Positions 30,005 to 37,985 of a DNA stretch of 64,000 nt are shown here, in pieces (within the stretch, counting starts at the first letter, position 1; each line of letters opens with the position of its first letter). The DNA is from Paraburkholderia sp. (GTDB lineage Bacteria > Pseudomonadota > Gammaproteobacteria > Burkholderiales > Burkholderiaceae). Both the position numbers and the translations under genes were made by a program. The notes under the pieces were generated by a model. That model did not search any database, had not been told where the DNA came from, and saw only the letters and a program-made list of their open reading frames with translations. Where the stretch lies: contig NZ_JAMXLH010000050.1 of NCBI RefSeq assembly GCF_024281035.1, forward strand, positions 62,001-126,000. The letters are read 5' to 3'.

Positions 30005-30357
30005 CTGTCGCCGGGCCCGGTCGCGAGCAACTGTTCGCTCATAGCCGTCCCGCGTGAAAGACCGTGACCCTTGTGCGCCGCTGCTGCACCGGCAATGGGC
30101 GCGGCTGGACGCCGCGCCGTCCGTCCGCTCGTTCCGTCGAGAGCGCTCTTGGGTACGGTCGGGGGCGGGTCTGTGACAAAGATGTACTGGACGAGGGTGA
30201 GAGAGCCATCGCGCGCGGAACGTCAGCGCTACCGGCAACTGATAACCGCGTCACGCGTTTCGATGTCGCGAGGCAAAGGCAGAAAGTCACACAAATGCCC
30301 CTCGCTTTGTGTCGCTGATTGCTATACAAGCGTGCATACAACTATTGGAGAGCTCAT

Positions 30358-30996
30358 ATGCATGCGAAACGACGCAATGGCAGGGTGCTGCTTTACCGCA
30401 GCACATACATTCGCAAAGGCGAAAGAGGGAATACACACGGATTTGCGGAACAGCGCTTCGTGGGAAGCATGAGCGTAGACGCGCCGACGATACCGGCCGA
30501 ACTCGCTGGCGAGCTCACGGAAGCGGAACTGCTTTACGTTCAGCAGAGGGTGATTGAGCCAGCGCGGAAGGAAGCTGAGGCAAGGCGAGCTGCGGAAGTG
30601 GCGCGTGCTCTTGACCCACGCTGGAGGGTAGATGAGGCTGTGAGGCTGCTCGGAGAAGCAGTTGAGAAGATGGGAGCTTCTCCTTCTGTCACGGTCGATA
30701 CAAAACGCGTGGACGGGCTGCGGAAGGTCGTCAGCACGCTTATCGAAAACGCCGGTATGTTGACGCCGGCAAATGGCGAACCGGCAAGTCCGTTGAAGAG
30801 AGCTCTGGAAGCCATCAAGCTTGCAGCTGCTGCGGTAGCTAACGGTAGTTGTGGTCGCGCACCGTCGGAGAACGTAAGAAATACGGAGCAGTATCAGTTG
30901 TGGACTGAGATAAAGGCTGCGATGGAAGGCGACATCGGTGGTAGTCTACTCCGAGCGCTGCAAGATGCTGGGTTTGTAAAAGCCAAAATGCGCTAG
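30358..30996 (+). CDS. Conserved-looking hypothetical protein
   Basis: MHAKRRNGRVLLYRSTYIRKGERGNTHGFAEQRFVGSM...; RBS ggagag upstream of ATG. Confidence 0.55.
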   Translation: MHAKRRNGRVLLYRSTYIRKGERGNTHGFAEQRFVGSMSVDAPTIPAELAGELTEAELLYVQQRVIEPARKEAEARRAAEVARALDPRWRVDEAVRLLGEAVEKMGASPSVTVDTKRVDGLRKVVSTLIENAGMLTPANGEPASPLKRALEAIKLAAAAVANGSCGRAPSENVRNTEQYQLWTEIKAAMEGDIGGSLLRALQDAGFVKAKMR

Positions 30997-31017
30997 GGTC
31001 ACGGGTGAGTGGCTAAC

Positions 31018-32335
31018 AAGTGTTTCCCCGGGACACACTTTTAAGGCGGCTACGTTCTTGATGCTCCGCTCTGGGCACTCAGTTCAGGCTATCGATGCCG
31101 CGAAGTGTCCCCTCGGCGGCCACTTTTCTGGGTGCTATTCTGAGGGGGCCGGTGCCGCCCAACGCGGAAACGCCACCATAGCCGTTTCACCATCGCGGCT
31201 GTCGAGTGAGACCATGCTTAGTCGAAAACCGAGGGGGGGAGAGCGCCGCGAGGGAGAGCAGGCCGAATGCAGAAACGCCACCATAGCTTCTTCTCGCTCA
31301 AGGGTGGCAGTCTCGCATCCGTCCACGCACGAACAGGTCGAAAACGAGTTTGTATTCGACCATCGATGCGCTAGGGGTAAAGTGAGCGTGCGAAAAGTGT
31401 TTCCCGGGGAAACACTTTTAAGGTGGCCATATTGTTGAGGGTTCACTCTGGGCACTTAAGTCAGGCTATCGATGGACCAAGTGTCGCCTCGGGGGATATC
31501 TTTCTGGCTGCGATGACCCAAGGTAGGCGATGCAGCCCATTCGACCATCGGTGTTCGACTAGGTTATGCGAGGGCAGGACGGCCGCGTTCGCATTGGCGT
31601 GCTGGGCGTAGGACGAAATCGAGCTGTTGAAGGGACCATGCTTAGTCGAAAACCGATGGCCAAGAACGTGCCGGGGGAGGGGCGGCCGAATGCGAAAACG
31701 CCACCGTAGCCGGTACACGCTCAAAGGTGGCGGTTTCGCATACGTCAAGGCGCGGACACGCTGAAAACGAGTGTGTAATCGACCATCGATTCCGCATGGA
31801 CACGGGCGAGTGTTTGAAAAGTGTTTCCCCGGGAAACGCTTTTGCGGTGGCTTGGCTCTTGAGGCTCGACTCTAAGCACTCAGGTCAGGCTGTCGATGCG
31901 CCAAATGTCCCATCGGGAACATCGGTCTTGCTGCGATGCTCAAGGAAGGCGGTGCGGCCGATTCGACCATCGGCGTTCGACTAGGTTATGCGAGGGCAGC
32001 ACGGCCGCGTTCGCATTGGCGTGCTGGGCGTAGGACGAAATCGTAGCTGTTGAACGGGACCATGCTTAGTCGAAAACCGATGGCGGAGAAAGTGCCGCGA
32101 GGGAAGGGGACCGAATGCGAAAGCGCCACCATAGCCGGCACATGCTCAAAGGTGGCGGTTTCGCATAGGTCAAGGCGCGGGCACGCTGAAAACGAGTGTG
32201 TATTCGACCATCGATTGCCCAGACACTCGGGCTAGTGGGCGACGAGTGTCTCCCCGGGAGACACTTTTGAGGTGGCTTGGCTCTGGAGGCTCGACTCTAA
32301 GCACTCAGGTCAGGCTGTCGATGCGCCAAATATAT
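31018..32335. repeat. Tandem array of ~415-bp units (3 near-complete plus 1 partial), rich in inverted repeats
   Basis: Units begin at AAGTGTTTCCCCGGG hairpins 31018, 31393, 31817, 32245 and share CAGGCT(A/G)TCGATG, TTCGACCATCG, GGACCATGCTTAGTCGAAAACCGA, GCGCCACC..GGTGGC blocks. Confidence 0.92.
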
Positions 32336-32347
32336 GAACGTCGTCCA

Positions 32348-32515
32348 TCACTTCCGCCGCTTTGCTTTCGCCGCTTTGCGCACGTGTGTCTTCAACGCTT
32401 TGCCGAGTGCCGCGTCTGGCAGTGCCATCACTTGGCCGAGCAGTTTATTGACAAACTCGAGGGCGAACAGGTCAACGGCGCGCTGGGCTTCATCACTGAT
32501 AGACGATTTTTTCAT
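32348..32515 (-). CDS. Small hypothetical protein (55 aa)
   Basis: ggaggtcaccc then MKKSSISDEAQRAVDLFALEFVNKLLGQVMALPDAALGKALKTHVRKAAKAKRRK*; below ORF-track cutoff but good RBS. Confidence 0.55.
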   Translation of the reverse strand: MKKSSISDEAQRAVDLFALEFVNKLLGQVMALPDAALGKALKTHVRKAAKAKRRK

Positions 32516-32813
32516 GGGTGACCTCCAATGAATGTCCGCAGAATTCTAGTGAAAAGTGGCAGTGGTGGTGGCGAGATATGGTGGCAGTTTCGCGGACGGC
32601 AACATGGTGGACTGGCCCAAAGATGGCGGTCCCCGAACTGGCAGCTCCGGAGATAGACCGGGGGCGCTGGACGTTCGCAGGGGTGCGGAGCTGGTCAAGG
32701 CGTGCTTGGCCTTCGCCGCATACGAAAGGAAGCGCAGGGTAAAGAACAGGTCATAATGTGTCATATAGGATACTGTATCGACGTTATCGTACTTAACGTA
32801 TCCTAGGTGACAC

Positions 32814-33122
32814 ATGAACCTCTTTGAGCTCGGAGATGCATTTCGCCTTGCGCGAATTGCTGCAAACAAAACTCAGCAGCAGGTTGCGGAACTGAGCGGC
32901 GTCACGCGCGCACGGATTAGCCGCTTCGAGACGGGTAGCCTGCGTGAGCTCGGGACAGTGAAGATGCTGAGTCTCTTCGAGGCACTGGGGCTTGAGCTTT
33001 TTGTTCGCCCCATCGGGCATGGGCGAACGCTTGACGACGTTCTGGCTGAGCAGCAAATGCCTACTATTCCCGTGGAGGAAACGCGGCGACGCGTCCGTAC
33101 CTCTCGTTCAAAAGGCGAATAG
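32814..33122 (+). CDS. XRE/HipB-like HTH regulator
   Basis: FRLARIAANKTQQQVAELSGVTRARISRFETGSLRELGTVKMLSLFEALGLEL; preceded by inverted repeat TAGGATAC...GTATCCTA. Confidence 0.8.
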   Translation: MNLFELGDAFRLARIAANKTQQQVAELSGVTRARISRFETGSLRELGTVKMLSLFEALGLELFVRPIGHGRTLDDVLAEQQMPTIPVEETRRRVRTSRSKGE

Positions 33123-33327
33123 CAAAAACTTCTTCACCTTCTTAAAAGCTCTTCTCCCTCGAGCGTCGACAAAAAGTCTGACGCCGTTTTGGAACTCGTG
33201 TATCCGCCAATATCCCGACTGGACAGGGACGCCGACCCCTCGGCTATCTTCCGCCCACCTTGGCTTCGACATCCTTTCGGCAACGTCGGGGCTCAGTCGA
33301 GGCAAGGTTCCGCTGAGGCTGGACCGC

Positions 33328-33347
33328 AAGTTTCAGCGCTGAAACTT
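33328..33347. repeat. Palindrome family 2, copy a (20-bp perfect)
   Basis: AAGTTTCAGCGCTGAAACTT. Confidence 0.9.
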
Positions 33348-33446
33348 TCTCCTCCGCTGTCCGGACGGGCAAGGGGCGAGAACCGACACGCACTTTTTTG
33401 GACCGAGCCCTAGCCATGGCCGACCATCTCCCTCTACTGCCATACG

Positions 33447-33704
33447 CTACTTTGCGTCCGGAGAGTTCCGAGGTTGCCCGTGCCGAAGACCATCTCGAAT
33501 CTGCTTGCACCAGCCTATAACGTCGTCCAACTGAAATTCGGACAGGTACGGTGAATGAGTGAACAATGTCTCTAGGATGAGGCCACAACGAATCTCTGTA
33601 GTCGAGCCAAGACCCGTCACGCCGTCTATACCCTGTCGACCAGAATCATCGAGCATTCTCCGGCCGTCGCAATTGATGAACTCGTTCGGTTTGAATTGGT
33701 GCAT
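33447..33704 (-). CDS. Small hypothetical protein, paralogue of 37729..37985
   Basis: MHQFKPNEFINCDGRRMLDDSGRQGIDGVTGLGSTTEIRCGLILETLFTHSPYLSEFQLDDVIGWCKQIRDGLRHGQ; a second copy lies in the same window. Confidence 0.6.
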   Translation of the reverse strand: MHQFKPNEFINCDGRRMLDDSGRQGIDGVTGLGSTTEIRCGLILETLFTHSPYLSEFQLDDVIGWCKQIRDGLRHGQPRNSPDAK

Positions 33705-33912
33705 GAGAATCGTATGGCGCTATCAAGCGCCGCCTGTGTATTGTGTGTCGAGATTGTTGTCTGCAATTGGTCGGTAAGCTCCGTCGGAGTCATCGACTTT
33801 TCGATGTGTCTATTGCAGATGTTAAAAGTCTAATGCAGAAATATAGGGAAGTAAAAATATAATTTAGGATTTCTATTGAAAAGGACCGGTCTTTTTTAAT
33901 GAATATTGTGAT

Positions 33913-34227
33913 GTGGGTGTACAAAGACTCTCCCAAAACGAACTCTTCGGGAATCATGCCGGCGCTGGTGCGCCGCTTCAGTGGGGAAAGTGGAAAGATG
34001 TCGACCGGGGCGATTTAAGACTGGTACGGATGCGCGACTCATGGTTGATAAGTTTCAGCGCCGAAACTTCGACGAGAACCACGCACGATGGATATCAAAC
34101 GTACTTGTGCAGCAGTGAGACTTGTCGGCGCGCACTCGCAGTCGTGTTGGCGGACAGCATTGAGCTGGTTGTGCCGTTGGCTGAGTTCGCGGCTCTCCAG
34201 TGTGACCGGGAAACGTTCCGGCGCTGA
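33913..34227 (+). pseudogene. Decayed copy of the HTH 3' end plus DUF2442 module
   Basis: GGAAAGTGGAAAGATGTC...GATGCGCGACTC-palindrome-ATGGATATCAAACG...GAGCTGGTTGTGCCGTTGGCTGAGTTC...CGGGAAACGTTCCGGCGCTGA matches 36090-36437 with indels and frame loss. Confidence 0.7.
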
Positions 34228-34552
34228 AACTTTTGGACGCGTTCTAAATGTGTCGCCTCCCGCAGTAAGTCGCCGCTGCCCTCCTCGGCGAGAGTCGTGT
34301 CATATACATAGGAACCGCGCGCCGCGCTATGTGTGGAAACGGTGTCATTTATGATGCGGGCGGTGACACTCGCGCGTTCAGCCACGCGCGGTGCCCGAAC
34401 AGCGCGGCGAGGCGCGCCTGCAGTCCTCGTTTTGAACGCTGCGGCGGCTCGATTGCGGCCTCACGGCTCCGTTTGTCCACCTGGCGGTCTGGCGCTGGTC
34501 GAGCGTGGGCGTGGGGCCTCGCGGTGTCCATCGAGGGCAGCGTCGAATGCAG

Positions 34553-34622
34553 AAAGTGTTTCCCGGGGAAACACTTTTGGGCGGGCATCAAATGCAGAAA
34601 GTGTTCCCTCGGGGAACACTTT
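34553..34622. repeat. Two tandem copies of palindrome family 1
   Basis: ATGCAGAAAGTGTTTCCCGGGGAAACACTTT and ATGCAGAAAGTGTTCCCTCGGGGAACACTTT, 45 bp apart. Confidence 0.92.
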
Positions 34623-34711
34623 TCTCGGCGGCGAGATTCTCGAGGGGCCGTTGCTGGCGTTTGTCATGTTTGATAGTCCTCGTAATGGTCCATTTGATTG
34701 AACCCGCAGTC

Positions 34712-34940
34712 GCAACCGACTGATACTTCGGCGTTGGCAGAATCACCAGCAGCGGACCATAGTGGGGTGGGCTACTAGCCCACCCCCTGCAACCGACTGA
34801 TACTTTGGAGTTCGCAGAATCACCAGGAGCGGACCCGTGATGAGGTGTGTTGCTAGTAACCCGTATCTTGAGCCTCAGACACAAGCGGCTGGAGAATCCG
34901 AGATAGAACCTTCGGGGTTGGGTGTGCTACTAGCACACCC
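34712..34940. repeat. 77-bp tandem repeat (2 copies plus degenerate third) with TACTA-centred palindromes
   Basis: GCAACCGACTGATACTT at 34712 and 34789; perfect palindromes GGGGTGGGCTACTAGCCCACCCC (34764-34786) and GGGTGTGCTACTAGCACACCC (34920-34940). Confidence 0.85.
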
Positions 34941-35031
34941 CCAATTTTGAGTTTCGGTCACTCCTAGCGCTCGTTCAGGGCTCTTGCAATGTTCGCCATC
35001 ATATGAGCGAAATTTTCTTATTTTGTGGACT

Positions 35032-35508
35032 TCATTGGCATAACTGTCCCAGCCGGGTTATCAAAAGTTGCTGAACCAAATTATCGCCGAGTCCAACAGA
35101 CGGTTGGCACCGAACAAGTCGCTCGCGACAGTTTTCGAATCCATCGCCACGGTCATCAACAGCCAGCCAGCGTTGGACGTTATGTGCGCGCACGTAACGC
35201 TGAACCTGCACACCACGCGGTAATGCTCGAAATGCAACTGAATCAGCATCGCTAGGCTGCGTCGCGTCGACGACGCGCTCGCGCAGCCGTGAAGAGGGCA
35301 GTGCGTCACGGGCAGCTTCAAATCCGACGACCGATACCCAATCTGTAGAGAGAACGATATCCGCGTTGAACGGCTGCAACAACTGCTCGAGCACTGCCGC
35401 GAACTCGAACAACTCAACGCCCGGCGCGCTCACGATGCCGTTGGGCGTGCGATACGCGTCACCACGATGTAGGACGTTGTCGTAGTCGAGGAACAAAACA
35501 GGCGACAT
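35032..35508 (-). CDS. HAD-family phosphatase-like protein (HAD_SAK type)
   Basis: VLFLDYDNVLHRG (motif I), VLSTDWV, WLAVDDRGDGF. Confidence 0.75.
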   Translation of the reverse strand: MSPVLFLDYDNVLHRGDAYRTPNGIVSAPGVELFEFAAVLEQLLQPFNADIVLSTDWVSVVGFEAARDALPSSRLRERVVDATQPSDADSVAFRALPRGVQVQRYVRAHNVQRWLAVDDRGDGFENCRERLVRCQPSVGLGDNLVQQLLITRLGQLCQ

Positions 35509-35545
35509 AGGGCAGATAATGAACGCTCATCGAACGTGAGGCTAC

Positions 35546-36169
35546 ATGATGAGCAAACGCGACGAAAAAAGCGAGGCCGGGGACAGCAACGTCGTTTCGA
35601 CGGCTGAAGCGGCAAAAATTCTCAACGTGTCGACGAGATACGTTGAGCAACTCATCGACGATGACCGACTACCCCTGCATTACGCCGCAGGACGGGAGCG
35701 GTTTCTCCGAAACGACGACGTGCTCGCCTACAAAGCGACTGCGAAAGCCGTTGCTCAGGAGGCGTTAGTTCAGTTGATGGAAGCGTCCGAGCGCGCAGGC
35801 CTCTATGTCAAAGAGGCGCGAGAGGCATTGAAGCCGTTCGTTCCAGCGGATTTTCCACGCGAACCACTCAACGCATTGCTGAGTGGCTCGCATCCGAAGC
35901 TGGCCCTGCGAATGATAGACGGTCGAGCCTACGCGGGATTGACTCCGGATGAGCTCTACGAGCGTTACGACACATGCGAAGACCTCGCGCGTCAACTCGC
36001 AAACTACTGCACGCGCAAAGCAGATGAGAACCCCGAGTGGACTCACGAGTTTAATATCGAACGCACAGAGCGAGGAGTGACGAAGAAGCGCGCAGAGGGG
36101 AAGTGGGACATCTCGGAAGCCGAGCAGGCGTGGGTCATCAAGAAGATGCGCGAATTCCTCAACTGGTGA
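35546..36169 (+). CDS. HTH_17/excisionase-type DNA-binding protein
   Basis: VSTAEAAKILNVSTRYVEQLIDDDRLPLHYAAGRERFLRNDDVLAYKA. Confidence 0.75.
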   Translation: MMSKRDEKSEAGDSNVVSTAEAAKILNVSTRYVEQLIDDDRLPLHYAAGRERFLRNDDVLAYKATAKAVAQEALVQLMEASERAGLYVKEAREALKPFVPADFPREPLNALLSGSHPKLALRMIDGRAYAGLTPDELYERYDTCEDLARQLANYCTRKADENPEWTHEFNIERTERGVTKKRAEGKWDISEAEQAWVIKKMREFLNW

Positions 36170-36188
36170 AGTTTCGGCACTGGAACTT
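36169..36188. repeat. Palindrome family 2 immediately upstream of DUF2442 ATG
   Basis: AAGTTTCGGCACTGGAACTT. Confidence 0.75.
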
Positions 36189-36190
36189 TC

Positions 36191-36436
36191 ATGGATAACA
36201 AACACGTTCGAGCGACTGCCATCCGGTTTGAGGACGGTCAATTCGTCGTCACGCTATCAGGGGGCAGTGAGTTAGTTGTGCCACTGGCGCAGTTCCCGAC
36301 TCTCGGCTCGGCCACCCGGTCACAGCTTGAGAGCGTGCGGATTTCCCCGTCGGGGAGGGGACTGCACTGGGACGAACTCGACGAGGATATCAGCGTTGAC
36401 GGTCTGCTTCGCGACCAGGAAACGTTTCGGCGCTGA
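36191..36436 (+). CDS. DUF2442 domain protein
   Basis: ATAIRFEDGQFVVTLSGGSELVVPLAQFPTLGSATRSQLESVRISPSGRGLHWDELDEDISVDGLL. Confidence 0.85.
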   Translation: MDNKHVRATAIRFEDGQFVVTLSGGSELVVPLAQFPTLGSATRSQLESVRISPSGRGLHWDELDEDISVDGLLRDQETFRR

Positions 36437-36465
36437 AAAACCAACGGCTACCCGAAGGTAGCCGT
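36437..36465. terminator. Rho-independent terminator
   Basis: ACGGCTACC cgaa GGTAGCCGT. Confidence 0.7.
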
Positions 36466-36587
36466 CGTAGCCGGGGTTCTCTTAGCCACTCCAAGGTGGG
36501 ACCCAGATTAACCAGGTGGCACTGCGTTTTTTCACCCGTCGCGCAGCTTTCGTCTCCAATATACCCTGAAACTCTCGAGGATTCGCG

Positions 36588-36881
36588 ATGACCGTGAAAG
36601 AACTCATCGAACTGCTCAAGGCCGCTCCTCCAGACAGCATCGTGCTATTCATGGAGCAATTCGCATCCTGGACTGAGGGCGAGGAGATACAGCAGGTCGA
36701 CGTCCGGCCAGAGCCCTGGCTGCACGAGCGAGGGCACCATCGCGACGATACCTATGAGGCGCACATCCCGGCGACGCTCAAAGACCCGCGCGAAGAGGCT
36801 GGCTACCATGACGTAACTTGGCGGCCAGAGAGCGTCGTTGTGTTGTCGTCGGGACCTACCAACCTGCGGTTTCCCTTCTGA
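36588..36881 (+). CDS. Small hypothetical protein
   Basis: MTVKELIELLKAAPPDSIVLFMEQFASWTEGEEIQQVDV..., acidic, coding-like. Confidence 0.6.
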   Translation: MTVKELIELLKAAPPDSIVLFMEQFASWTEGEEIQQVDVRPEPWLHERGHHRDDTYEAHIPATLKDPREEAGYHDVTWRPESVVVLSSGPTNLRFPF

Positions 36882-36938
36882 CCAAGGCCAGTGTTCTGGT
36901 AGAACACGGACCGATGGGCGCGGACATATCACGCTATA

Positions 36939-37272
36939 TCACAGGTTTGATATAAGCCCGCTGCGCTCGTTTCTGCCCAGAATCCGCTCAAAATTTGGCA
37001 GATACTCGAGAATCTGCTCATTTCCAGCCTCAGTCGCGCGGCCGACCGCAAAAAGTATCGGCGTAGCTCTTTGGCGCGGGAGGGCGGATGCGGCATACAA
37101 CCCGCCGGAACCAAGCGCCTCGCGCTGTTCGACAGAACTCCCGTTTTGCTCGAGCAACGTCTGCTGCAACTAGCGTCACGTGCAGTCCGTCAACGTAGCC
37201 AGAAACCTCATACTCGCCACTCGCTAGACGAGTGCCCCACGCGGTATAGCCCCACGCAAAAACCTCGGTCAT
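36939..37272 (-). pseudogene. Probable frameshifted hypothetical gene
   Basis: MTEVFAWGYTAWGTRLASGEYEVSGYVDGLHVTLVAADV runs out of coding character where another frame (LLEQNGSSVEQREALGSGGLYAASALPRQRATPILFAVGRA...) takes over. Confidence 0.4.
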
Positions 37273-37294
37273 GTTCGTCCCCTGTAGATGCGCC

Positions 37295-37317
37295 AAGTGT
37301 TCCCTCAGGGAACACTT
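37295..37317. repeat. Palindrome family 1 solitary copy
   Basis: AAGTGTTCCCTCAGGGAACACTT, 11-bp perfect arms. Confidence 0.92.
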
Positions 37318-37410
37318 TACGGGTACGAGGGCTGTCGACGGTCATTACCTAATGTAATGAGTTGTGAGACAGGAAGGAGCCCTCGCTTCGAGCGATAGTG
37401 TAATTCGGTA

Positions 37411-37633
37411 TTCCACCCTGTCATCGCGGCCTTCTCGACCGGAGGCCGTGACGCGTCTCCCGGAGTCGAGTGGGATACTATCCCACCCTGTCATCGCGGC
37501 CTTCTCGACCGGAGGCTGTGACGCATCTCCCGGAGTCGAGTGGGATACTATCCCCCCTGTCATCGCGGCCTCCTCGACCGGAGGCCGTGACGCATCTCCC
37601 GGAGTCGAGTGGGATACTATCCCACCCTGTCCT
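37411..37633. repeat. ~70-bp tandem repeat array, two hairpins per unit
   Basis: CCACCCTGTCATCGCGGCC(T/C)... start points near 37413, 37483, 37553 and 37622; GTGGGATACTATCCCAC and CGGCCTYCTCGACCGGAGGCYG hairpins. Confidence 0.92.
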
Positions 37634-37728
37634 TTTCCACGCATTTGACGAGTTGGGTGACGCCTGGCACGGCCAAGCATTCATTGCCTTCGGCTTTGGG
37701 GTGACCTGTCACCGTCTGTAGGCCTCGA

Positions 37729-37985
37729 CTAGTCAGCGTCTCGACGGCCGCGTGGCGTTCCGTGTCGCACACCATCTCGAATTTGCTTGCACCAGCCGAT
37801 AATGTCGTCCATCTGAAACTCGGACAGGTGCGGTGCGTGAGTAACCAACGCCTCCAGGACGAGGCCACAACGAACCTCCGTAGACGAGCCGAGACCAGTC
37901 ACACCGTCTATGCCTTGGTGACCAGAGTCGTCAAGCATTCTTCGACCGTGCAATTAATGAATTCGTGTGGTTTGAATGTATGCAT
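37729..37985 (-). pseudogene. Paralogue of 33447..33704, frameshifted near its 5' end
   Basis: MHTFKPHEFINC then 1-nt loss relative to paralogue; in-frame continuation RRMLDDSGHQGIDGVTGLGSSTEVRCGLVLEALVTHAPHLSEFQMDDIIGWCKQIRDGVRHG. Confidence 0.65.

Noticed and set aside
31058-32521. Several 60-126 aa ORFs inside the 415-bp tandem array (e.g. 31058-31438, 31727-31984, 32050-32235)
   Set aside because: None is preserved in every unit, and the reading frames are broken by indels between units; treated as non-coding.
32814-33329. HipBA toxin-antitoxin system
   Set aside because: Only the HTH (HipB-like) gene is present; no HipA-like kinase follows.
31018-37317. Palindrome family 1 as simple rho-independent terminators
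   Set aside because: Only some copies end in a short T-run, several sit far from any gene end, and they recur as arrays with shared flanks; terminator function alone does not explain them.
37411-37633. CRISPR array candidate
   Set aside because: Repeats are contiguous ~70-bp units with no variable spacers and no cas genes in the window.
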